14,648 nucleotides of DNA from a bacterium (lineage in GTDB: Bacteria > Patescibacteriota > Minisyncoccia > UBA6257 > Colwellbacteraceae), in contig JAKCBB010000014.1 in the NCBI GenBank assembly GCA_021839365.1, positions 1 through 14,648 of the forward strand, read 5' to 3'. Below are positions 6,205-13,959 of this stretch, piece after piece; within the stretch, counting starts at the first letter, position 1; every line of letters starts with the position of its first letter. Below the pieces are notes generated by a model. That model was not told where the DNA came from. It was given only the letters and a program-made list of their open reading frames with translations, and did not search any database. The translations under genes and the position numbers were made by a program.

Positions 6205-6879
6205 ATGAAGTTAAATAAAGTTATTTTATTCACTTTGCTTCCGGTCTTTGCCGCTTTAAGCGTGGCATCCGCAACGGCGTATGCCGCGGAGACGGGAGCC
6301 GGAGCGCAAAGCGATACCAATGCCGGAGTTTCCGTAAACGGTTTGGGCATAGGAGTTTCCGCGCAAGGACGGGTGCGTTCCGAAGCCGGCGTAAGAGGCA
6401 ACTCTTCTTCTTCGGCGAGCAGCACTGCCACAAGCAGCGCGAGCAGTACGCCTAATAACGAAAATGGAATAGAACACAGAAGCGCGGTGGCAGATGCGGT
6501 TCATGAGCTTCTTAGTATTTCCGGCCGCGTCGGCGGGGTGGGACCGGAGATAAGCATAGTGGCTCAGGCGCAGAACCGGAACCAAACCAAGATAGACGAT
6601 GACGTTAATGCAATTCAAAACACCAACGGCGTCGTAAAATTCTTCATAGGCCCGAATTATGCGGCCATAAAGGACGCCCAGAAACTTTTGAGCGACAACC
6701 AGCAGCAGATTCAGGTTCTCGAGGGATTGCAATCGCAAGTTACCAGCACCACCGACCAGCAACAAATCGCGAACCAGATCAACGTTTTGCAACAGACAAA
6801 CGCGCAGCTTAATACCTACGTGCAGGCACAGTCGAACACTTTCAGCTTGTTCGGATGGCTGGTTAAGCTGTTTGTTTAA
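6205..6879 (+). CDS. Exported protein with Ser/Ala-rich linker and Gln-rich helical domain
   Basis: The 224-residue product begins with a clear Sec signal peptide. Lys 2 and 5 precede a hydrophobic core of residues 6-23, and the likely cleavage is after A27 or A28 in ATAYAA|E. The mature N-terminal part is Gly/Ala-rich, followed by a Ser/Thr/Ala linker (about 70-90). A helical domain follows (about 95-205) with 'NGVVKFFIGPNYAAIK' and a Gln/Asn-rich heptad-like stretch (QQQIQVLEGLQSQV ... QINVLQQTNAQL) typical of a coiled coil. The end (about 212-224, FSLFGWLVKLFV) is short, aromatic and hydrophobic and may touch the membrane. I recall similar architectures in Parcubacteria without known function. 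It would act outside the cytoplasmic membrane, perhaps in the envelope. The start is supported by the signal peptide. It appears to be a single-gene unit. Confidence 0.75.
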   Translation: MKLNKVILFTLLPVFAALSVASATAYAAETGAGAQSDTNAGVSVNGLGIGVSAQGRVRSEAGVRGNSSSSASSTATSSASSTPNNENGIEHRSAVADAVHELLSISGRVGGVGPEISIVAQAQNRNQTKIDDDVNAIQNTNGVVKFFIGPNYAAIKDAQKLLSDNQQQIQVLEGLQSQVTSTTDQQQIANQINVLQQTNAQLNTYVQAQSNTFSLFGWLVKLFV

Positions 6880-7002
6880 GCGAGATGCCGCATAAGCCCG
6901 GGTCCGGCTCGGCGGAACGGGGCAAAAATAGAAATATTGGAGTTCGGTTTCGGCGGCTGGCACGTTGACCACCGCGTGCCTGTCCCGGAATGGAGAACTG
7001 AA

Positions 7003-7036
7003 AAAGGCCGGATGAGCATTGGCTCGTCCGGCCTTT
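7003..7036 (-). terminator. Rho-independent terminator of the YfiH-like gene
   Basis: A 15-pair stem (7003-7017 with 7022-7036, one G-U) has a four-base loop. On the minus strand the stem ends GGCCTTTTT and runs into five T residues, a classic intrinsic terminator. It lies 34 bases past the stop of the minus-strand gene. On the plus strand only three T residues follow, so it is weaker for the exported-protein gene. Confidence 0.85.
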
Positions 7037-7069
7037 CGTGTGGAAAAAGGTGCAAAGCGGGAAAGCGGG

Positions 7070-7852
7070 TCACATCTGGCCTATTAGACTGGCGTGACGT
7101 CCGTCGATTCCGCGCTTATTCTTCAGAGCGTTGCTGAAGAATCCGTCCGCCGTGTCCAGACCCAGATCGACAAAGTGACCGGGCAGGATACCGCCGGCAA
7201 GGAGCAGGCTACGGACGTAACCGGGAAGATCGACCCGATGGCCGCCTGATTCCGCCGTTATGAATTGTTTCCAGCTTTCGTCGTGGAGCTGTTCGGCGAT
7301 ATAGGCCTCCTTCCCGTTGGGGAAGAAGTAGGTGAGCGGCCTGATGGTCGGGCCGAGGATCGCGGTAACGTTTTCCAGTTTTATTCCTTGCCGCACGAGC
7401 CACTCGATCGAGTTTTCGATGACCACATGGGCGTTGGGCCGGCCGGCGTGGACGATGCCCCAGAGCGCGCTTTTGTGGAAGACCATGACGGGAGCGCAAT
7501 CCGCTGGCAAGAGACCGACGACCGATCCCGGTATGTCGGAAAAAATCGCATCGCAAGGAACGCCGTCCTCGTGGCTTAGCCGACCGCTGCCGAGATCCTT
7601 ACTGACAACACAATGAACCATTCCGGCCATGCGCGTGGCCATCCAGGCAACCCTGGATCCATCGAAGCCTAATTCCCTAAACAGGCGCCGCCGGTTGCCT
7701 AAAACAACGCTCCGATCATTTTTTTTGTCCCGCGGATCGCTTAATCCGAAACGCATATTGCCCGCGGAAAACGTTGAGAAAGCGATGTCCACGTTGGTAT
7801 GGAAAGTGATTGCCGATCGAGCCTCTTCCGGTTTGCGGCCGGGAACCACCAC
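7070..7852 (-). CDS. YfiH/PgeF family (laccase-domain) protein, purine nucleoside phosphorylase-like
   Basis: The family (Cu-oxidase_4, also called DUF152) was first called polyphenol oxidase. Bacterial YfiH/YlmD-type proteins and human LACC1 are now known to act on purine nucleosides (phosphorolysis and adenosine deamination). Seen here: 'VDIAFSTFSAGNMRFG' near the start; a His in MVHCV (family QVHG); the Cys of LPADCAPVMV; the His of WGIVHAGR; 'ILGPTI'; and the C-terminal 'DGFFSNAL ... GIDGRHASLIG'. The three expected metal ligands (His, Cys, His) are present. The usual HAGW is HAGR here. The frame is open upstream to a TTG at 7972, but I prefer the GTG at 7852. It has GGGGGA seven bases upstream and lies downstream of a good promoter, and it gives the usual short N-terminus (260 residues). 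A second GTG follows at 7849. GC-rich third positions and a standard Shine-Dalgarno differ from its neighbours. Confidence 0.85.
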   Translation of the reverse strand: MVVPGRKPEEARSAITFHTNVDIAFSTFSAGNMRFGLSDPRDKKNDRSVVLGNRRRLFRELGFDGSRVAWMATRMAGMVHCVVSKDLGSGRLSHEDGVPCDAIFSDIPGSVVGLLPADCAPVMVFHKSALWGIVHAGRPNAHVVIENSIEWLVRQGIKLENVTAILGPTIRPLTYFFPNGKEAYIAEQLHDESWKQFITAESGGHRVDLPGYVRSLLLAGGILPGHFVDLGLDTADGFFSNALKNKRGIDGRHASLIGQM

Positions 7853-7901
7853 GAAAACTCCCCCTTCTTTGGGAACCGCTAAGGAGCCACTGATTGCCCC
7901 A

Positions 7902-7930
7902 TTATTAAAACTGAATCGCTTTTTTGTCAA
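7902..7930 (-). promoter_or_regulatory. Canonical promoter of the YfiH-like gene
   Basis: On the minus strand a perfect TTGACA (7925-7930) is followed after 17 bases by TAATAA (7902-7907). The predicted start of transcription is near 7894, giving a leader of about 42 bases with a GGGGGA Shine-Dalgarno (7860-7865) before the GTG at 7852. It is divergent from, and 38 bases short of, the operon promoter at 7968. Confidence 0.6.
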
Positions 7931-7967
7931 ACGCCTATTTCCACTATTGCTAGTTATTAAAAAGCGA

Positions 7968-7973
7968 TACAAT
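7968..7973 (+). promoter_or_regulatory. Possible -10 box of the glycerate kinase operon
   Basis: TACAAT overlaps the first ATG (7972) and ends seven bases before a second in-frame ATG (7981). If it is the true -10 box, translation would begin at 7981 on a leaderless mRNA. The best -35 candidate, TTGCTA at 7947-7952, is only 15 bases away, so support is moderate. Confidence 0.35.
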
Positions 7974-9276
7974 GAAGTCGATGTTTATTAAGAACCGCGC
8001 CGCTTTTCAGGCTAATGCTTTGAGGCGCGACGTGCTGGACGTTGCCGAGGCGGGACTTCAAGCGATAAGCCCGAGGGTTTTTTTACCGCATAAAGTTCGT
8101 CTCCATGGAGATGTGCTTTTTATAAATAAAGCGAGAATCAATCTCCGGAAGTATCGGAAGGTATTGGTGGTTGGAATAGGCAAGGCCGCGCTGGAATCGG
8201 CGAGATATTTAGAGGATTTATTGGGCAGCAGAATTTACGGAGGAGCGATAGTCGATACGCGGAAAGGCAAACTGAAGATAATAAAAAGTTTTTTAGGGAC
8301 CCACCCTTTGCCTTCGGAAAGAAATCTCAAGGCTACAGAGGAAATAATCAAGGTATTAAAAAGCGCCAAGGAAGGAGATTTGATTTTGGCGATAATCTCC
8401 GGGGGCGGGTCGTCTTTGCTTTTTAAGCCGGAAAAGATGTCTGTATCGGCGGCACGGGAAATATATCGGGAACTTTTGGACAGCGGCGCCGACATTAAGG
8501 AAGTGAATACCGTGCGTAAACACATTTCGGCGGCGCATGGGGGAGATTTGATCAGACTGGCGCGGCCGGCGGAAGTAGTCGGCTTGATTTTTTCCGATGT
8601 TCCTTTTAAAAATCCTGCTCTTGTCGCCTCCGGCCCGACGTTTTTGGATAAAACCACCGTTCGTGATGCGGAAAAGATTATAAAGAAATACAAGCTCGAA
8701 AATATCAGGCTGAGCGAAACGCCTAAAGACAAAAAGATTTTTAAGAAGACCAGAAACATTCTTGTTTTAAGCAATGCCGACGCCTTGGAGGCGATGAAAA
8801 ACAAGGCTGTGGAACTGGGATATAAAGCAAGCGTTGCGGCTAATTTCGTAAGAGGGGAGGCAAGATGCATGGGACAGGTTCTTTTAAGCGGGTTGCGCGA
8901 GGATGGAGAGATCGTAATTTATGGCGGAGAAACCGTGGTTTGCGTGACCAATAAAAAGGGCAGGGGCGGAAGAAATATGGAACTGGTCTTAGGCGGAGTC
9001 GGATATTTGAACGGCAATCAGCTAATTCTTTCCATAGCCTCGGACGGAATTGATAATGTTGCCGAATCAGCCGGCGCCATAGCCGATGAAGCAACGAAAA
9101 TTAAAGCCAGGGATCTCGGTTTGGATCCGGAAAAATATTTGGACAACAATGACTCCTATCTTTTCTTCCGGAAAGTCGGCGGATATATCCGGAGCGGGAA
9201 GACGGGGAGCAACGTTTCAGACTTGATGCTGGTCGCTCAAGCCAAGAAGGCGAATAATAAAAGAAAAAATAAATGA
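7972..9276 (+). CDS. Glycerate 2-kinase (MOFRL/GckA type)
   Basis: Members of this family phosphorylate D-glycerate at C2, making 2-phosphoglycerate with ATP. The protein of 434 residues (431 if started at 7981) is close to the usual 400-450. The N-terminal DUF4147 domain shows 'VVGIGKAALESARYLE', 'GTHPLPSERN', and the nucleotide-binding loop ISGGGSSLL (142-150). It also has 'EVNTVRKHISAAHGG' and 'SDVPFKNPALVASGPT'. The C-terminal MOFRL domain shows GGET (318-321), 'GRGGRNMELVLG' (about 330-341), and 'IASDGIDNVAESAGAIAD'. The 2-phosphoglycerate product is the substrate of the enolase two genes downstream. Its TGA overlaps the ATG of ppsA (ATGA), so the two are translationally coupled. The start is uncertain between 7972 and 7981; neither has a Shine-Dalgarno. 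Confidence 0.93.
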   Translation: MKSMFIKNRAAFQANALRRDVLDVAEAGLQAISPRVFLPHKVRLHGDVLFINKARINLRKYRKVLVVGIGKAALESARYLEDLLGSRIYGGAIVDTRKGKLKIIKSFLGTHPLPSERNLKATEEIIKVLKSAKEGDLILAIISGGGSSLLFKPEKMSVSAAREIYRELLDSGADIKEVNTVRKHISAAHGGDLIRLARPAEVVGLIFSDVPFKNPALVASGPTFLDKTTVRDAEKIIKKYKLENIRLSETPKDKKIFKKTRNILVLSNADALEAMKNKAVELGYKASVAANFVRGEARCMGQVLLSGLREDGEIVIYGGETVVCVTNKKGRGGRNMELVLGGVGYLNGNQLILSIASDGIDNVAESAGAIADEATKIKARDLGLDPEKYLDNNDSYLFFRKVGGYIRSGKTGSNVSDLMLVAQAKKANNKRKNK

Positions 9277-11651
9277 AAACAAAAAATATACTTTGGTTCG
9301 GGGAGATAGGCATAAAAAACGTGCCGGAAGTAGGCGGCAAGAACGCTTCTCTGGGGGAAATGTACGTGAATCTGACCAAAAAGGGCGTAAGAATCCCCGA
9401 CGGCTTCGCTATTACCGCGCAGGCTTACGAGAAGTTTCTCAAGGCCAACGGTTTGGATAAAAAGATCGCGGAAATATTTAAGGGCTTGGATGTTAAAAAA
9501 TTGTCGGACCTGCAAAAGCGCGGAGCATCCGTTAGAAAAGTGATTCTTGAGGCATCCATTCCGGAGGACATGGTGAAGGAGATAGCCGAAGCGTACGAAA
9601 AGCTCTCTCTTAAATACGGAAAGGGGAATACCGACGTAGCCGTGCGTTCTTCGGCGACCGCGGAGGATCTTCCGGGAGCTAGTTTCGCCGGCCAGCAGGA
9701 GACGTATCTTAATGTCGTCGGCAGGGAGGAGCTTCTGGAGTCCGTTAAAAAATGTTTCGCATCGCTGTTTACGGACCGCGCGATTTCTTACCGCGAGGAC
9801 AAGGGTTTTGATCACCTTAAAACCTACCTCTCGGTCGGCGTTCAAAAAATGGTGCGTTCCGATAGGGCGTCCTCCGGAGTCGCTTTTACTCTCGATCCGG
9901 ATACCGGATTCCGGGGAGTCGTGGTAATAAACGGATCGTGGGGGTTGGGAGAACTTGTGGTTCAGGGAGAGGTTATTCCCGATGAGTTTCACGTAGCCAA
10001 AGAGCCGTTTAAGAAGGGGCATCCGGCTATCGTGTTAAAGGAACTCGGCAGCAAGGAGAAGACGCTTATATACGGAAATAAAGAAAGGACAAAACTGGTT
10101 ATTACTTCTGTTCAAAAAAGGGATAAGTTCGTTTTGTCCGACGAAGAGGTTCTCCAGTTAGCGGGGTGGTGTTTAAAGATAGAGGAGTATTATAAAAAGC
10201 CGATGGACATCGAATGGGCGAAAGACGGAGTGCAAAACAAGCTGTATATAGTCCAGGCCAGGCCGGAAACGGTCCAGGCCGCGAAAGATCTGGAGACCAT
10301 CGAAAGCTACGAGCTACAGAAACCAGGCAGGCTTATTGTTAGCGGAGCGGCTGTCGGATCGAAGATCGCGGAGGGACCGTCCAAGGTTATAAGAAGCGCT
10401 GAAAATATCAAGCAGTTCAATAAAGGAGAAGTTCTCGTGACACGGATGACCGATCCGGACTGGGAGCCGATAATGAAAATAGCCTCGGCAATAGTGACTG
10501 ACGAAGGCGGAAGAACGTCTCATGCGGCAATCGTATCCCGCGAGCTGGGGATACCGTGCGTTGTGGGAACGGGGAACGCGACCGGCAAGGTTAAAAACGG
10601 AATGCATATTACGGTAGACTGTTCGAGCGGTATGGAGGGATTTGTCTGGGAGGGAAAAACAGAGTGGAGGAAGAAGGTATACAAGCTTAAGGAGTTCGTG
10701 AAACCTAAGACGAAGATAATGGTTAATATCGGCAGCCCTGATGAGGCGTATGAGTCTTCTTTCCTGCCGGCAAGCGGAGTCGGGCTGGCGCGCGAGGAGT
10801 TTATAATCGCCTCGAGAATAAAAATCCATCCATTGGCCTTGCTGTACCCCGAGAAGACCGACGCTTCGGTAAAATCGAAAATAAACAAAATTACCGCTGG
10901 GTACAAAAACGGAAAAGAGTTTTATGTTAATAAGCTTGCCGAGGGAGTCGCCCAGATAGGAACCGCTTTTTATCCCAACGAAGTGATAGTCCGCTTCTCG
11001 GATTTCAAGACCAACGAGTACGCCCAGCTTTTGGGCGGAAAATATTTCGAGCCGAAAGAAGAAAATCCGATGATAGGCTGGAGAGGCGCGTCACGGTATT
11101 ACGATCCGAGATTCGAAGGAGCTTTCGGACTGGAGTGCCTGGCTATGAAGAAGGTCAGGGATGAGTTCGGGTTAACTAACGTTACTCCGATGATTCCTTT
11201 CTGCAGAACACCCAAGGAGGGGAAGGAGGTTATCAAGGTCATGGAGAGCTTCGGTCTGAAAAAAGGAAAGAACGGACTTAAGGTTTACGCGATGGCGGAA
11301 ATTCCCTCAAACGTTATCCTGGCTGAGGAATTTTTGAAAGTGTTCGACGGATTCAGTATCGGATCGAATGACCTGACCCAGCTGACCGTCGGAATAGACC
11401 GCGATAACGTCGACCTGGCAAAGATTGCCGACGAGCGGAATGAGGCGGTGAGGATTTCGGTGGAGAGGGTGATAGAGACGGCCAAGAAGAACGGAAAATA
11501 TGTCGGCATTTGCGGACAGGCTCCGTCCGACTACGAAGATTTCGCGACCTTTCTTGTCGGGAAAGGAATAGAAAGCATTTCTCTGAATCCGGATTCGGTC
11601 GTAAAAACTTCTGTTGCCATACTTAAGAAAGAGAAACATCTGAAGAAATAA
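9273..11651 (+). CDS. ppsA: Phosphoenolpyruvate synthase (pyruvate, water dikinase)
   Basis: The enzyme converts pyruvate + ATP to PEP + AMP + Pi, and can run backwards. At 792 residues it matches E. coli PpsA in length and aligns from end to end by eye. The N-terminal ATP-grasp domain (about 15-345) has 'VGGKNASLGEM', 'AVRSSATAEDLPGASFAGQQ' (split here by quoting only 20 residues), and 'MDIEWAKDG'. The swivelling phosphohistidine domain has catalytic H417 in GGRTSHAAIVSRELGIP. The C-terminal TIM barrel (about 475-785) has 'GWRGASRYY', 'IGSNDLTQL', and the active-site C747 in GICGQAPSD. All catalytic residues are present. It overlaps the upstream gene by four bases and the downstream enolase by one, so a shared mRNA is very likely. 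Placed between glycerate kinase and lactate dehydrogenase, it could form pyruvate and ATP from PEP or work in gluconeogenesis. Confidence 0.96.
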   Translation: MKTKNILWFGEIGIKNVPEVGGKNASLGEMYVNLTKKGVRIPDGFAITAQAYEKFLKANGLDKKIAEIFKGLDVKKLSDLQKRGASVRKVILEASIPEDMVKEIAEAYEKLSLKYGKGNTDVAVRSSATAEDLPGASFAGQQETYLNVVGREELLESVKKCFASLFTDRAISYREDKGFDHLKTYLSVGVQKMVRSDRASSGVAFTLDPDTGFRGVVVINGSWGLGELVVQGEVIPDEFHVAKEPFKKGHPAIVLKELGSKEKTLIYGNKERTKLVITSVQKRDKFVLSDEEVLQLAGWCLKIEEYYKKPMDIEWAKDGVQNKLYIVQARPETVQAAKDLETIESYELQKPGRLIVSGAAVGSKIAEGPSKVIRSAENIKQFNKGEVLVTRMTDPDWEPIMKIASAIVTDEGGRTSHAAIVSRELGIPCVVGTGNATGKVKNGMHITVDCSSGMEGFVWEGKTEWRKKVYKLKEFVKPKTKIMVNIGSPDEAYESSFLPASGVGLAREEFIIASRIKIHPLALLYPEKTDASVKSKINKITAGYKNGKEFYVNKLAEGVAQIGTAFYPNEVIVRFSDFKTNEYAQLLGGKYFEPKEENPMIGWRGASRYYDPRFEGAFGLECLAMKKVRDEFGLTNVTPMIPFCRTPKEGKEVIKVMESFGLKKGKNGLKVYAMAEIPSNVILAEEFLKVFDGFSIGSNDLTQLTVGIDRDNVDLAKIADERNEAVRISVERVIETAKKNGKYVGICGQAPSDYEDFATFLVGKGIESISLNPDSVVKTSVAILKKEKHLKK

Positions 11652-12874
11652 TGCCCAAGATTTCCGCGGCCAAAGGCGTAATAATAAACGACTCTCGCGG
11701 CGAGAAAACAATAGAAGTGGCGATTCTTTCCGGCGATATCGAGACCAAAGCTTCTGTACCTTCGGGCAAAAGCCGCGGCAAGCATGAAGCCAAGCCGGCG
11801 GAGCCGGAAAAGGCTCTGCAAAATCTTGATAAAATTATGCGCGCCGCCGCCCTGAAAGATTTCAGAAACATACGCGAGTTCGATGATTTTCTCCTGGAAC
11901 TCGACGGAACTCCGGATAAAAGAAACTTGGGGGCGAATACGACCCTGGCGTTAAGCGTGTGTTTTGCCAGGCTGCTGGCTAAAGAGAAAAATATTCCTCT
12001 TTACGAGATTTTGAATAACGAAAGCGCATCCGCGTCTTCTTTCCCCAGGCTGTTCGCTAATCTGATTAACGGAGGGTTGCATGTCGATCACGATCTTAAT
12101 CCTCTTCCTTTCCAGGAGTACTTGGTTATTCCGCAAGCGCATGATCCGGATGAAAGCTTGCGGTCGGTTTTCTCGTTTATCGAGTCCCTGAAAAGCATCC
12201 TAGTTTCCCGAGGGGCGGGAGAGCGGTTCGGAGACGAGGGTGGGTTCGTTGTCTCCGGAGTTAATCCCGAACTCGGCTTGGAGATACTAGACGAAACGCG
12301 GAGGATTCATGACGGCAATGTTGATTTCGGGATAGATGCCGCGGCGAGCAGTTTATACAGCGGAAAGGACGGAATTTATAAATGGAGAGAGAGCGGGTGG
12401 AATAACGAGGAGCTTGCGAGGATATACAAATGGATAGCGAAAAGATACGGCCTTCTCTCCATAGAAGATCCGTTTGATGAGGATAAAGAAGAAGAGTGGA
12501 TAGGGTTCATGCGCGATCTCCGCGATAAGGAAGAAAGCGATTTGTGGGTTGTTGGAGACGACCTGACTGTTACCAATGCGGAGAGAATAAAAAACGCGGC
12601 GGAGGCGAATGCGGCGAATGCGGTTATAATAAAACCGAACCAGAGAGGGACCGTAAGTGAAACTATAAGAGCCGCCGATTTGGCGAAGCAGTTCGGTTGG
12701 AAGGTGATCGTTAGCCACAGGAGCGGAGAAACAGAGGACGATTTTATCGCCGATCTGGCTTACGGCATAGGAGCGGATGGACTCAAGGCCGGTTCTCCAC
12801 TCCGGGGGGAAAGGCTGGTAAAATACAAAAGGCTAATAGAGATAAAGAAGTCGCTTGAAAATAAAGAACAATAA
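11651..12874 (+). CDS. eno: Enolase (divergent form)
   Basis: It interconverts 2-phosphoglycerate and PEP. The 407-residue protein is somewhat shorter than the usual 420-435 and is diverged, but the catalytic set is complete. It has H144 (NGGLH), E156 (QEYLV), E196 (GDEGG, proton donor), and metal ligands D229 (GIDAAAS), E272 (SIEDP), D304 (GDDL). It also has K328 (base, IIKPNQ), H356-R357-S358 (SHRSGETED), and K379 (GLKAGSP). Unusual are the mobile loop PSGKSRGKHEA (usually PSGASTGxxEA) and KPNQRGT in place of KxNQIGT. The C-terminal tail after 'KYKRLIEIKKSLE' is short. The ATG shares its A with the ppsA stop (TAATG), so translation is coupled. It is probably this organism's enolase, though a second canonical copy elsewhere cannot be excluded. 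Confidence 0.92.
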   Translation: MPKISAAKGVIINDSRGEKTIEVAILSGDIETKASVPSGKSRGKHEAKPAEPEKALQNLDKIMRAAALKDFRNIREFDDFLLELDGTPDKRNLGANTTLALSVCFARLLAKEKNIPLYEILNNESASASSFPRLFANLINGGLHVDHDLNPLPFQEYLVIPQAHDPDESLRSVFSFIESLKSILVSRGAGERFGDEGGFVVSGVNPELGLEILDETRRIHDGNVDFGIDAAASSLYSGKDGIYKWRESGWNNEELARIYKWIAKRYGLLSIEDPFDEDKEEEWIGFMRDLRDKEESDLWVVGDDLTVTNAERIKNAAEANAANAVIIKPNQRGTVSETIRAADLAKQFGWKVIVSHRSGETEDDFIADLAYGIGADGLKAGSPLRGERLVKYKRLIEIKKSLENKEQ

Positions 12875-12882
12875 GCTTAGTA

Positions 12883-13887
12883 ATGAAAATAATATTTTTT
12901 GAGATAGAGGACTGGGAGGAGGAGTATATAAAAGGCAAGCTTGCCGGGAATGAGATAAGTTTTTTCTCTGGGAAGCTTGATTTCCAAAATGTCTCCGAGG
13001 CGAAAGACGCCGACGCAATTTCCATTTTTACCGGTTCGAAGATAGGCGCTGAGCTTCTGAACGCCTTGCCAAACTTAAAAGCAATCGCGACGCGGACCAC
13101 CGGTTTCGACCATATAGATTTGGAAGCGGCTAAAGCAAAGAATGTCGCGGTCTGCAGCGTCCCTTCGTATGGAGAAAATACGGTCGCGGAGTTCGCTTTC
13201 GGGCTGTTGCTTAATGTTTCGAGAAAAATATCCAAAGCGTTCGACCGGATACGGGAAACCGGGTCGTATAATCTCGATGGTCTGCGCGGATTCGATCTGA
13301 AGGGAAAAACTTTCGGCGTGGTAGGTACCGGAAGAATAGGCCAGCATTCGATAAGGATTGCCAACGGGTTCGGTATGAATGTTGTCGCTTTCGACGCTTA
13401 TCCCAAGACCGAATTGCAGGAACAGTTAAACTTCAAATACGTTCCTCTCGAGGAACTATTCCGTTCTTCGGACGCCATAACGATTCATGTCCCTTATCTC
13501 CCGTCCACGCACCATTTAATTAATAAAACCAACATCAGCCAGATTAAAAAGGGCGCGGTGCTTATCAACACCGCGAGGGGGGCCGTTATCGAAACCGAGG
13601 CTTTAGTACAAGCGCTTAAAGACGGAACGCTTGGCGGAGCCGGTTTGGATGTACTTGAGGAAGAGGGGCCGACCCGGGACGAGCTGGATTTTCTTATGAA
13701 CGGCCATCCGAACGAAGCCAATATGAAAACGGTTCTGGAAAACAACGCCTTGGTTGATATGGAGAACGTGGTGATTACTCCGCATAACGCGTTTAATACC
13801 AAAGAGGCTATCCTGAGAATTCTCGATACGACCGCGGAGAATATTACGAAGTTTGCGAGCGGGGAAGCGCAGAACAGAGTTTGCTGA
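12883..13887 (+). CDS. D-2-hydroxyacid dehydrogenase, D-lactate dehydrogenase-like
   Basis: The family reduces 2-keto acids to D-2-hydroxyacids with NADH. In this 334-residue protein the NAD-binding domain (about 100-300) has GTGRIG at 148-153, and D171 at the end of the second strand (FDAYP) favours NAD over NADP. The catalytic triad is R232 (NTARG), E259 (LDVLEEE) and H301 (TPHNAF). 'VPSYGENTVAEFAFGLLL' and TPH-x-AF-x-T-x-EA fit the D-lactate dehydrogenase branch better than phosphoglycerate dehydrogenase or formate dehydrogenase. A glyoxylate/hydroxypyruvate reductase role remains possible and would suit the glycerate kinase in the same operon. It begins eight bases after the enolase stop with no Shine-Dalgarno and is the last gene of the metabolic cluster. 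Confidence 0.9.
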   Translation: MKIIFFEIEDWEEEYIKGKLAGNEISFFSGKLDFQNVSEAKDADAISIFTGSKIGAELLNALPNLKAIATRTTGFDHIDLEAAKAKNVAVCSVPSYGENTVAEFAFGLLLNVSRKISKAFDRIRETGSYNLDGLRGFDLKGKTFGVVGTGRIGQHSIRIANGFGMNVVAFDAYPKTELQEQLNFKYVPLEELFRSSDAITIHVPYLPSTHHLINKTNISQIKKGAVLINTARGAVIETEALVQALKDGTLGGAGLDVLEEEGPTRDELDFLMNGHPNEANMKTVLENNALVDMENVVITPHNAFNTKEAILRILDTTAENITKFASGEAQNRVC

Positions 13888-13959
13888 TTGCCTTCATGTT
13901 AATACCGCGGTTTCATTACACGCGCTTTTTAGGAGAAAAGGTTTGGAATTTTCCCCCGA

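Noticed and set aside
6256..6972. Minus-strand open frame of 238 codons opposite the exported-protein gene
   Set aside because: The plus strand shows a clear signal peptide and ordered architecture; the minus frame is a shadow rich in Arg, Tyr and Leu without start signals.
6959..6980. Hairpin GGCACG/CGTGCC between the exported-protein and YfiH-like genes
   Set aside because: Only six pairs with a ten-base loop and no T-tract; the strong terminator at 7003-7036 explains transcription ending here.
7853..7972. N-terminal extension of the YfiH-like protein to the TTG at 7972
   Set aside because: It would run through the TTGACA/TAATAA promoter, and the GTG at 7852 has a well-placed Shine-Dalgarno and gives a normal family length.
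9237..10022. Long minus-strand open frame (261 codons) opposite ppsA
   Set aside because: It is antisense to highly conserved PpsA motifs, has low-complexity composition and no recognisable domain.
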